DNA from: Zoroaster sp. YZ-2022
Lineage: Eukaryota; Echinodermata; Asteroidea; Forcipulatida; Zoroasteridae
Assembly: GCA_029582265.1 (NCBI GenBank)
Contig: CM055819.1
Span: 12,325,087 to 12,389,086, forward strand
Length of the DNA: 64,000 nucleotides
Direction: 5' to 3'
In this document: positions 12,501 to 24,500 of the stretch, one piece after another
Numbering within the stretch: position 1 is the first letter of the stretch
Layout: the number at the start of each line of letters is the position of its first letter
Notes under the pieces: model-generated
The model's input: the letters and a program-made list of their open reading frames with translations, nothing else
Databases searched by the model: none
What the model was told of the DNA's origin: nothing
Program-made: the position numbers and the translations under genes

Positions 12501-15500
12501 GAAGACAGTTTTTACTAGAGGTTTTCCAGATGAGATTATTTCAGATAATGGAGTACAATTTACATCAAAAGAATTTGAACATTTCTTAAGTACTAGAGGT
12601 ATTGAACACGGTTTCTCTTCATTGTATTACCCTCAGAGTAATGGTGCAATCGAAAGGTTCAATGGTGTAGTTAAGAGTACAGTGCAAAATGCAATGAACC
12701 TAAACAAACCATGGAAACAATTGATGTACGAATTTCTAACAGCGTATAGGGCAACACCTCATGCAACCACAGGAATTGCACCTTCTGTTTTATTACATGG
12801 GAGACAAATAAGGACACGATTGAACATTGTTGGTTTAAAAACATTTTGTAAAGAAAAACGACAAGTAGAAAAACCAGGAGAAAAAGTTCATTCCAACCAG
12901 ATGAAGTATAAAGCTATGCAGACAAAAAGAGAAATGCAAAAGAATTTGAGTTTAATGTAGGAGACTGGGTATGAATAAAAAAACCAGGTATCATCGTGAA
13001 CGGGGACAGGAAATACACCAGACCTGTTCAAATTACCAAGAAAATTAGTTCCCGCACATATGAAACTAGAGATAGAAGAAGGTGGAATATCAACAAACTA
13101 ATTAAAGCACACCAGCCTAGAGCAGACAATAATGAATCAATGATTACTGATTTTGAATTGAATGATGAAGATCCACAATTAATTACTAATTTGCAATCTC
13201 ATGTGGAAATACATAGGGAAGAACCTGAAACAACAGTAGTAGAAAGAAGAACAAGTAGAAGACAAAGACGTCCACCAGATCGGTTTAAAGATTATGTGAT
13301 GTATTAATTAGTTGAAAAAGAAAAAAAAATGTGACATTAATTTGTTAATGTTCAATACAAGTGGCTAAATAATTTCTGGACATGGACAGTAATCTATAAG
13401 ATTCTAAATCAAGTTATGCGTTTTCAAGTTTAAAACATTTTCATATGTATTGATTTTAACGAAAAGAGGAGATGTCGTATCTTGGTATAGTAAACCTAAC
13501 TTTATAATGGTATGGCCGCATGCACTCATTGGGTATTGATTACAAATGTTCCAGTTCAGTGATTAGTAAAGTTGTATATAAAGTGGAGCACGTGTAAATA
13601 AAGTTGTTGAAGTCAATTCCGAGTTTCTCTGTGTGCTAGTTTATCTATGCGTTGTACCTACACTATAACAAAGAAAGTCAAATAACAGAATTATGATGTA
13701 AAACATTACTTGGTTTAAAGTTGGTACTCATATCAATCATCCTGAGAAATAATATCATCTAAAATGCTTTTATTTTAGAGAAAACATGAAATGGTAGTGT
13801 GGCGAAAATCGCTTTTCTCCAGAAGCAAATCTTACAGAACAAGAGTTAAACTTAAGCTGTATTGTATTGATTTCTTAATTTAAATTCATTAGAGCCTCAG
13901 TAGCCTTACACCATGCATGTAAAGTCTTTGGAATAATAATAATAATAATGTATAGATTTATATAGCGCACGTATCCACCAACTAAGTGGCGCTCAAGGCG
14001 CATTATATTATTATCCCTGCTCATAAGGCTCATAAGGCTCATAAATCATTCCTGAAACCATCTCAGCTCCCTGGGGAGTATACAGCTCAATTGCTGCCAT
14101 TTCTAGCGCATAGAGAGCAAACCATCTCTGCCTTCACAGGTACCCATTAACCCCTGGGTGGAGAGAAGCAATTATGGTTAAGTGTCTTGCTCAAGGACAC
14201 AGGTGTCACGGCTGGGGCTCGAACCCACACTCTGCTGCTGGCAACACCAGAACTTGAGTTCAGTGCGCTAGACCGCTCGGCCACGACAATCCACTTTACG
14301 TGCATTATACAACACACGGGACCTACGGCTTTACGTCCCATCCGAAGGGACGGCAATTATGGTTAAGTACCTTGCTCAAGGATACAAGTGTCACGACCGG
14401 GGCTCGAACCCACACCCTGCTGCTGGCAACACCAGAACTTGAGTTCGGTGCGCTAGACCGCTCGGCCACGACATATTTGACATAATAAGCTTTTATTAAG
14501 AATTACTGGCATAGAATTACACTTACCTGTGTTGTCAGCGAGCATTTAACTTATTCCTTGTTTATTTAGATAAAGATTAACAAACAGGATTGATGAGCTA
14601 TAATTTCTAAAGAACACTTCCACATTTGAGAGAATGCAAGTCAATGTCAATGATTTATGCAACGTTAAGTTTTGCCATTGTAAAGTACTTGTGTAGTGAC
14701 AACAGTGTTCACACACACAGCAAGTTAGTATCCATGAGAGATTACATTTTGTACATGAAGACATGCACTTTGACCTTGCAGTAGAGAAACTACACGTAAA
14801 GTTTATCAATGAGTTAATTAATGTTAATTTTAGACAGTGGCTTGAATATGCATGATCAAGCTGTGAATTAAGCGCCAATCACTTTTGGTCACACGCACAT
14901 CTTGTTTACGAGCTTAACCAATTACTTTTGGTCGCACGTGCATTGTTTACTAGTTTGACCAATCACTTTTGGTTGCAAGCCCATGCGCACATTGTAAATT
15001 GCGAGCAGCAGGGTTAGATCCCGACCGTTACAGTATGTTGAATTTACTGTCCATACATTTAAACAAAACAGGTTTTATTGTTTTCTCAAAAATGTAAACA
15101 CCTATTATGATGATTTATCAATAGGTGAGTTTCTATAGGTTACATAGAAAGGGTTCAAATGAATATCCGTTACAAAATACCAATATTGTACCTTCTCTTT
15201 AAAAAAATACAGCACAATAAATAGAAACAATGGAAACAGAAGATGTTGATCAACCAGGATTACCCATTTAGGCTTACAGTTAAGCCTTACAGGCTAATTT
15301 TCAATAAGAGTTCATGTATAAAAAGCTGATACGAGAACATCAGGACAACTTGAAGCATTTCAAGTGAGAGCCAGAAAAAAAAATCACAAATCATTCATAC
15401 CTGTACATGTACATTAAAAACAGAAGTTTCAGGCATAACAGACTGTGGCAAGAAATTGGATGGAAAAGCAAATAAGCAAACAATACATAAAGACATCTGA

Positions 15501-18500
15501 TGTAAAGACCATTTCATACACGATTTTCTCCAAAATGTGAATTTTTCAGATTAGACAAATAAGGCTTATGATGATATGATTACCAAATGCTGAGTTAGAT
15601 GGTCTTTACAAGTGTTGAAGCAGTAACAACCTCATAGTGTAGCATGGAAAATGTGATAGTATCAAATGTATGGCTACAATAATTTGGTAATATGGGTTTA
15701 TTGGGTACTCAAAATGGTGGCAGAAGCTAGTAAAACAATTAATTTGTAGCAAGATGAGGCGATTCCCCACGCACCCAATCCCGGCTATGGTAATTATAAA
15801 TAATAATAATAATAAGATGGTATCGAGACAAGAAACACTGCGACAGATCAGCTCTCGATTCAAGTGGAGATATTGTTTCCCATCATTTAATTTTCACCAA
15901 AAGTGTACTCCTTGTAGGTGCCACCACAGATGGCGCTGTGTATGGGCTCGGATGTGTTTTAATTTTTATCTCTTAGTTCACGTTTTTATCGTTGTTTTTC
16001 TTGCTTTTATTTTGGCTATCCAGTTTTTATCTCATTGTTGTATGTTTTTTTTAACCCACCCAAGCTTCTACTGGACCTGTATATTTTATATTTTTATCGT
16101 GCAGTTTGATGTTAATTTTTACGGTGTTTTTTTACTCATTGTGTGTGTGGCGGCAGCCATGTTGGATTTTCTTTAAATTTTTAAGCTATTTGGGTTATAC
16201 TTTAGTATCACACCATGGCTTTCTACGAGCTTTATGGACATCTCTGTTGTTAATACTACTTGTTTTAGTCCAAAGGATCCTAAATACCAACAAGCTGAAC
16301 ATCGTGGACCAGGTTGTTTTGGACGATACTTGTCACTGGACTGCATCCCTGATAATGGTAACCTCACTTCATCGTCACATAATCACTAACCTGGTGAGTT
16401 TGTTACATTGCTTAGTGAATCGCAATATAAACAATCATAATTTCTTCAACAAAGCCTCCTTTAACAGTAAATTTAGTATTCAAAATTTAGTATTCAATTT
16501 TAATATTCAAAACAAATCAAACATAATCAGTGGGTGAAATAAATAGAGAATTATATTTAGCTACTGCAAACTGCTTACCAACCTAAAGGACCTGTAGTAA
16601 AATGCAAAATAGTAGTTATTGGCCTTATGTTTCCAATCTAGCAGGCTCTTTTTCAATAATTACTAGCAGATTCTTTGAGAAAGAACCTGCTAGGTTCGAA
16701 ACATAAGGCCTATAACTATAATTTTGCATAATCAGTAGCTAATGAAAGTTGAGGTCATAGAGATGAGTAGGCTTGGGCGGTTCCGGTACCCGGTTCTACC
16801 CGATTCCAAATTGAGAATCAGAACCGCGGTTCCACTCTTTTAAAGAACCGGGTACTCGCAAGAGTCGGTTCCGGAACTGAGTCCTTCAAATACCCGGTTC
16901 GCAGAGCCGCGGCTGTAGTAAAATACCCGAGTCCCAGAGCCGACTGGGAGCCGAGTCCCAGAACCGGCTGGGAGCCGAGTCCCAGTCAGAGCCAGCTCCA
17001 GCAAAATATCCGACTCTGAGGACAACCCGGCTCCAATTGAAATACGCAGTTGTCTGAGTTCCAACTCTAGAGCCGAGAACCGGCTCCAGTCAAAATACCC
17101 GATTCTCTTTGATGAGTGACCGACAAACTGTAACTCTAGACTGCAGCAAACTTGTGAAGGCGCCACACATGCAACTGATGCAAACTGCAATGTCTGTGTG
17201 TTAGTAGTATCATTGTACGTCACTGAGTTGTTTATAAATTGGCCCCATAACATGGATACTTTGGTTATGGAGATGTTGTTAAAAATGTTGACAGCACGTG
17301 TCTTGAGAAGTGGAGTGATCAAGGTGGCCCCGTAATATGGATAAACTTGTGACGAAGTTAACAGTCATGTTGCTAGTGTTCTTTATGTACTTTCAATACG
17401 GCATGGACGGTAGAACAGTACCTTGTAGGGGGTGGTGCAATTGCTTAATTGCTCCAACCCCGTTTATAAATTGGCCCCATAACATGGATACTTTGGTTAT
17501 GGAGATGTTGTTAAAAATGTTGACAGCACGTGTCTTGAGAAAGAGAAGTGGAATGATCAAGGTGGCCCCGTAATATGGATAATCTTGTGACGAATTAGTC
17601 ATGTTGTTAGTGTTCTTAATGTACTTTCAATAGGCATGGATGGTAGTACGGTACCTTGTGTACAGGGGGTGGTACAATTGCTTAATTGCTCCTCTATGAT
17701 TGCTCCAACCCCTGAAGCATGTGCAAAGCCATGGCATGTACAGAACGGCTTGTAACGTTGTTTGCTAACGGTAGGATAATGGAAACAAATCTCTTACTTT
17801 GCTGAAACGTTTCCAAAACGTTTCCTTAAAGTTTCTAAAACATATTTTAAATTAAACAAAATTATCATCACTGCATTTGCGGTTGAAAATTGAAACACCT
17901 TCGTATCAGAGACACAACGAAGTTTGAATAGACCGTATGTTTTATTATTTTCTGTAATCCTTATGTTTTTGTTTGAATCTCTTGGAACCGGTTCCGACTC
18001 GGAACCGAGTTTTTTTTTTTTTGGAACCGAACCGGTTCCAGAAATTGTGGAACCGCCCAAGCCTAGAGATGAGTCAAATAATATCACGGACAGAGGCTGG
18101 TAATGATGCTGAAGAAGTGCAGGAGGAGGTGTTCTTGCCAAATGAGCAAGTTTTCGTGGCATTGTTTTTTTTACTACGTATTCATCAGCTTATGAATATA
18201 ATTATCTTAGCATTTGAGCCAATGGCAACAAAAGAGGAGCCAAACAAAATGCCCTGAAATTAATATTAAGCAGGGAACGATTTGTTTGAAATGCTTAAAA
18301 TTACATTATGCAGTGTACACAGGTTCAGGTGTTGTTTTTCAAGGCTTTACTGCCGTTTGATCCACCATTATATGCTCAGATTTTACCATAAATAATTCTA
18401 TTTAGTGTTTAGAAATTGGGCCAAAAATGGTAACAAAGGTATCTTCCAGACAGTTTTTCCTTATTTTGGCAAAGTTTCAGTTATTTACAAAAGTCCTCCG

Positions 18501-21500
18501 TCCATTTTTTCCCCTTCTTAAAAAATTATTTTTTTGGTTATTTTTTAAATTTATTTATTTATTTGTAATATCTATCGTTGAAACAGATGCATTTACTGGC
18601 TGCGACCTGTGTGCTTTTCAAAGTGAATTTCGATTGTTCTTTGTGGTATGATCAAGCTTGATTTTGATTATAAAAATTCAAGCTGTGGCTCACCGTTGTT
18701 GACAGGGCGACCATAATCGGTGCCGAAATTATTCTAAACCTCACCACCAAATGTTCAAAAACTTTTATTGTAAGCTGGTAGAGTTTCCATGCTTTTCAAT
18801 GACGCATAGGTGTGGTACGGTACAACTGCTTATGCCACAGTGATCATGTGAAAGCGCACGTGTAAACAACTTATGGTACTAAATTGTGTATAGGGGTGGC
18901 GTAATTGCTCCAACCCCCCGACTCTGGGTTTGTGAATATTCACAAGATAATCGTAAATTTCAAAATGTTTATTAAACCACTTTTTGTGCACAAAAAATCT
19001 GCAAAGTTTTTTTTTTTAATGCCCATGATTCCCCAAAAGGGATGTTTAGGGTTTGGTAGGAGGAACAAATCTCGGTTTTAATTGTTACACAGTTGAAAAT
19101 CAGCAGTTTTATTGTCTAATTATTATTTGTGGAACTTCCAGGAGTTTTTAAGGTAAACATTATCCCCAAATTGGTCATTTATTGGCAACCATGACCGTGA
19201 ACTTGTGACGAAATTCCTGACCCGATCGAGATCCTCCCCTGTGCCCCAAGTGGATCTGGCTGCCATGTGTTTTCGCTGTAACAAATATCTCACATTGCTT
19301 GGAAATAGGTGGAATATGGGAGCCGCTTCCATGTGTTTGACACTGTGGATACGGCATGCGGTGTGTGGCACCATTCAAGGGCCGGTGAATTACTGACATG
19401 AACTTGTGAATAGCCGAGGCATTTTTCAGCTAGTTTTCTTGAGAATCTCCATTAGACTGGGAGAGGACAAGAATAAACATAATACTAAGAGCTGTTGACT
19501 TTCGTGTGGAAAAAATTTGAAGTTGCCATCAATGCTTTATACGGTGAGTTTTATTCTTGGCCTGGTTTCACCTTTTGAGAAGGATTGTACTCGGCGGCTC
19601 ATAGCTGGCTGACAACCCACACATATCGCTCAAGCCATTCCTGCCTTTGAGTCCTGTCTATTCATTTGGAATTTGACGTGATTATGGAGCATTGCAATAA
19701 GGATTTTCTTGGTGATTGCGATATAAAACGCTGAACACGGCGGCAGACAACTATACATGAGCCAGCGCTGAAAGCATGCTACGTTGACATCTATCGATCA
19801 ACAATTGGTGTGAATCAAATAATAATAAACTTTACAAATGCCGGTACCCCGACGGACATCAGCGATCCCCGGATGCATAATCCTACAGACTTGGCTAGTG
19901 CGTGCTGTCCCCCATTGCACGATGATATCCGTATAGGTACTAGCCATTGTGCCGCATTCATGTCTATTGAACGGTATGGCCGAATGCACACAAATAGTAC
20001 AGTAATGGCGAGAAAGCGAGAGCCGCTTCAAAAATTCTGTTTGGCAAAAGATGTGTCTTTTAAACATGAATGACTTGTACTGGACATATGCAGTTAAATC
20101 AAAATGTTGTTGAACTATTTTCATATGACTGTTAAACTGAAATATGCTGTATATCCATCCGTGCACCACACACACACAGCGCACGTAATCCGGTGGTCGC
20201 GGGCAAGCAATATATTTCACCAGGTCTTAGCTTATACTTGGTTGTTTTTCATGATTAAAAGTTTGAAATGTAATACCTTTCCATCAGTCTTTTCATTATT
20301 CATGAATTTGGAACGAATTTCGACAGCTTCTTGTACTTATTTTTCGTAAAAAAAAATTGCAGCCACCAAGTACATTGTAAGTAGTTAAGTACACAGAGAA
20401 TTAACTCATTATCTGATTTTTGACACAGTAATTACAATGTAAACAAAGTTGCACATCGAAAAGGATGTTCTTTCTCCGAATGGGACAAGAGACCATTCGG
20501 AAACCCTTGGATGAAGCAAATCCATAATGATATTTTGAATGAGTCTTTATGACAGTTCATGTAATATCTAAAGAGCAATTATTCATCATCATGACAGACT
20601 CACCGGCAAAATGTCTCTGTTAACATGAAGGTCGTGTTTTCTAAGCGTTGCAAATGCGTGGTCCCTGTCAGCAGTCAGTACTCGGATGTAATCCTCCCTA
20701 TGGGCCAGCTCTTGCTCCTTCTCCCTTATAGTTGCCAGAGCCTGTAGATGGAACAGTGCTGGGAGTTTATCGAGGGCCTTGATGCCAGTTGGTTATTTGA
20801 GTTATCAGCTATTTTGTCACTCAAGATTTCCAGGTTTGTGTGGTCTTAATCTAGTATATTTATACATTTTTTGGTCAAACTTTGCCAATTTATAGCAGTG
20901 GCGTAACTAAGGTTCAATTTGCAGGGGTGCACTACTTTTTCGGGGGGGGGGGAGCAGGGCATTTCAAAAGAGGAAATAGTTTTCAATAATACATGTCCAC
21001 TTGTATAAATAATAATAATAATAATAATGTATAGATTTATATAGCGCACGTATCCACCAACTAAGTGGCGCTCAAGGCGCATTATATTATTATCCCTGCT
21101 CATAAGGCTCATAAGGCTCATAAATCATTCCTGAAACCATCTCAGCTCCCTGGGGAGTATACAGCTCAATTGCTGCCATTTCTAGCGCATAGAGAGCAAA
21201 CCATCTCTGCCTTCACAGGTACCCATTTAACCCCTGGGTGGAGAGAAGCAATTATGGTTAAGTGTCTTGCTCAAGGACACAGGTGTCACGGCCGGGGCTC
21301 GAACCCACACTCTGCTGCTGGCAACACCAGAACTTGAGTTCAGTGCGCTAGACCACTCGGCCACGACAATCCACTTTTCGTGCATTATACAACACACGGG
21401 ACCTACGGCTTTACGTCCCATCCGAAGGACGAAGCAATTATGGTTAAGTACCTTGCTCAAGGATACAAGTGTCACGACCGGGGCTCGAACCCACACCCTG

Positions 21501-24500
21501 CTGCTGGCAACACCAGAACTTGAGTTCGGTGCGCTAGACCGCTCGGCCACGACACTCCATGGTGGAGTATAATAAATATCTGCTTTTGAAACTTCAAGCC
21601 ATCTAAAATGGTTTTACAAAAATTAAACCAAAGCATCATTGAGACTTTAATTATTTTCAAGACATTCAAAAACAGCATTGATAGAGGTCCTTTTCGGTAA
21701 TGTTTCATTGTACAAATATTACATAAATGTCAGTTTTACTAATCTGTGAGATTACAAAACATATGGGTGAACCCTACTATCAAAGTGTAGAGCCCTTTTC
21801 CAAAATGGATGTTTGCCAGTGTGGGTGTTTTACTAGTGTAGATGTTGGTTTCCTTTGGGATGAGAATAACTCGATGAGCCTCTGGACTATCCACATTAAA
21901 TTGAAAATAAAATAAAAGATTAGACATCAATCAATATTAAGTTTTTTAATCAAAAAACAACTGAGATTTCTAATTATTTTATAATGATTTTAAAACATTT
22001 TAGCATTGGTTTCTATTAGGGCTGTGCCGGGTATCCGGATACCCGACCGAAACGGTCATTACCCGGTTTCATTTTTCGGTTCCAATTACCCGTAAACGAC
22101 TTTTTAAAATTCGGACTTAACTTTTGAGCAGTGTGAACAGAAATCTGTGACTCTTGAACAACGTAATGTTTACACTTTTACAGACAATTATATTTAAATT
22201 CAAGAGATTGCACTCCAATAAAGAAAAGATCGATAGTATGGTATTCTCTTTATTATAAAAGTCAATTTGTTACCATTTACAGTACATGTATTTGTACACC
22301 ACCGGAGGCATGTTTTCAACAAAAATGAAAACAGGTATCCGGGTATCTGAAGTTTCCTGATTTTGAGTATCCGGTTCCAAAAATATCCGAAAACGCACAG
22401 CCCTAGTTTCTATGTGATTTTATTTAGTGGGGTACACCCATATAGGTGTTTTAGTGGTGTACACTGACTCCATGTATAATGTATGAAGAATTTTGTAAAA
22501 ACTATACCATAGGATGAAGATGTAATATTGATTCTACACAAACATGTGATCTATCTATTTTCACTTGTTTAATAAGTACATTGCGCCTCATATGACTGAG
22601 CTCGTGAGTAAGCACATAACACTTGGTTTTGATATCGGATTACTTAATGGGGTATACTTTTGGGTACCTCAGGCATGGGTTTTTATGTTTTTAGGGGAAA
22701 TTCTATGCTAAAATTATGTGAGATTATGGCCACTCATCTGGGTTCCCGCATGGAGTGTTGTGGTATAACTATGTATACATTCTCCCAAGGCTTAAGTTGC
22801 GCGAGTGAGTGATCTGAATGTCAGCAGAAATATGTCTTTTAATCAGTTGTTTCAAAGCCTAAAATTTAAAACAATAAATCTAGACCTACTTAAAAACTGA
22901 ACAGATTTCTAAAAATAAAACGGCCAAGGCGGAAAGTCGGAACTGAAATTTAAATTTAGGTCGGATTTCCGACAAAAGTCGGAAGAATCTCATCCCTGGA
23001 TATGTTTGTGTGATCTGTGTACAGTGTTGCAATAACAGCCCAGTTTATGACCATGTTTTGACAACCTACCCAGGTCTCGACCTTATTAACAGTGGCCATT
23101 GCTGTGATGTCCCAGCGGTTTGCCACGATGCCCTTGAAAAAACATCTACTTTACGGCCACTTTGGCCAACGTGCCATTTTCCATGATATGTACATGTAGA
23201 GTGTGGTATAAATATTATGATTCATCAAGTGTAACATCGGCTCCATGACAAACATTTTCATTTGTATTCATTTTTCTGGAACATGCATTGTTTTGGACTG
23301 CCAATTGTACTTTTATCACCAGCCTAGTATAGTAGTAACACGCGCGTCGTACCCCTTACAATAAACCATGGAGGAAGGAAAAGTCCTTCCTCCATGAATA
23401 AACGATACTGGTTTTATTTCACACGTTGATGACATGCATTACATTCATTTGTAGATGAGTGAAATATTACTAAGAACACAGCGCCAGACTATTGAGAATG
23501 AGATAAACGTTGGTGGTGGGACGATCAGCTCCTTGTATTGCATGTGTTTTTTGTTGTTATGAACAATCACCAAGACTGATCATGATCCCCATCAAATTGC
23601 TACTACATGCAATAATGGAGACAATACAACTCTTAAAATGTATTTTTCCTTTCCAAAAGTATTGTGATAATTGAAAACAAACTGATAGAAAGACAACAAA
23701 TTTAACATTATGAAAATTTCACATGTCACTCCTGGAATATTTATGTGTGCGTGATTTAAAATGACACAACTTTAATAATAATAATAATAATAATGTATAG
23801 ATTTATATAGCGCACGTATCCACCAACTAAGTGGCGCTCAAGGCGCATTATATTATTATCCCTGCTCATAAGGCTCATAAGGCTCATAAATCATTCCTGA
23901 AACCATCTCAGCTCCCTGGGGAGTATACAGCTCAATTGCTGCCATTTCTAGCGCATAGAGAGCAAACCATCTCTGCCTTCACAGGTACCCATTTAACCCC
24001 TGGGTGGAGAGAAGCAATTATGGTTAAGTGTCTTGCTCAAGGACACAGGTGTCACGGCTGGGGCTCGAACCCACACTCTGCTGCTGGCAACACCAGAACT
24101 TGAGTTCAGTGCGCTAGACCGCTCGGCTACGACAATCCACTTTACGTGCATTATACAACACACGGGACCTACGGCTTTACGTCCCATCCGAAGGACGAAG
24201 CAATTATGGTTAAGTACCTTGCTCAAGGATACAAGTGTCACGACCGGGGCTCGAACCCACACCCTGCTGCTGGCAACACCAGAACTTGAGTTCGGTGCGC
24301 TAGACCGCTCGGCCACGACAACCAAAGTTGTTAGCTCAGTAGAAATCAGCCTCAGAATGTTTTGCCGGCATTTTCAAAGCTTCAAAAATGCATGGGCCTT
24401 AACGAAAGGCTAGTCCCAGGATCACGTGGAACACTCTCCTGGAATAATACTACTTTATTGAACAAAAGACTTCCCAAGTAACCGATTTCTGCATCAAATA

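Larger units (their letters stand above)
8281..13670 (+). mobile_element. Ty3/gypsy LTR retrotransposon (Mag/SURL-like), disabled
   Basis: 5.4-kb element with LTRs at 8281-8484 and 13473-13670, a gag-pol region with two zinc knuckles, protease, reverse transcriptase, RNase H and integrase, and a polypurine tract before the 3' LTR. It lies antisense to CCDC57 in the intron between exons 9 and 10. The LTRs differ by one substitution and one 6-bp indel, implying a recent insertion, yet the coding region has several frameshifts and stops plus a 678-bp MITE. Flanks AAGAT/AAGAA are an imperfect 5-bp target duplication. No envelope gene is present. Confidence 0.93.

Noticed and set aside
16840..17322. 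160-codon frame in the hAT-like element
   Set aside because: It translates the subterminal CCGGTTC-type repeats and lacks any transposase motif.
23040..23160. Possible CCDC57 exon (minus strand, reading IVANRWDITAMATVNK)
   Set aside because: The CCDC57 phase from exon 8 to exon 9 is already satisfied, and the peptide does not match the protein.
13990..24413. Frames of 90-126 codons rich in ARTHTLLLATPELEF and SSALNSSSGVASSRVW
   Set aside because: They are chance translations of the tRNA-derived SINE on either strand and recur identically in each copy.
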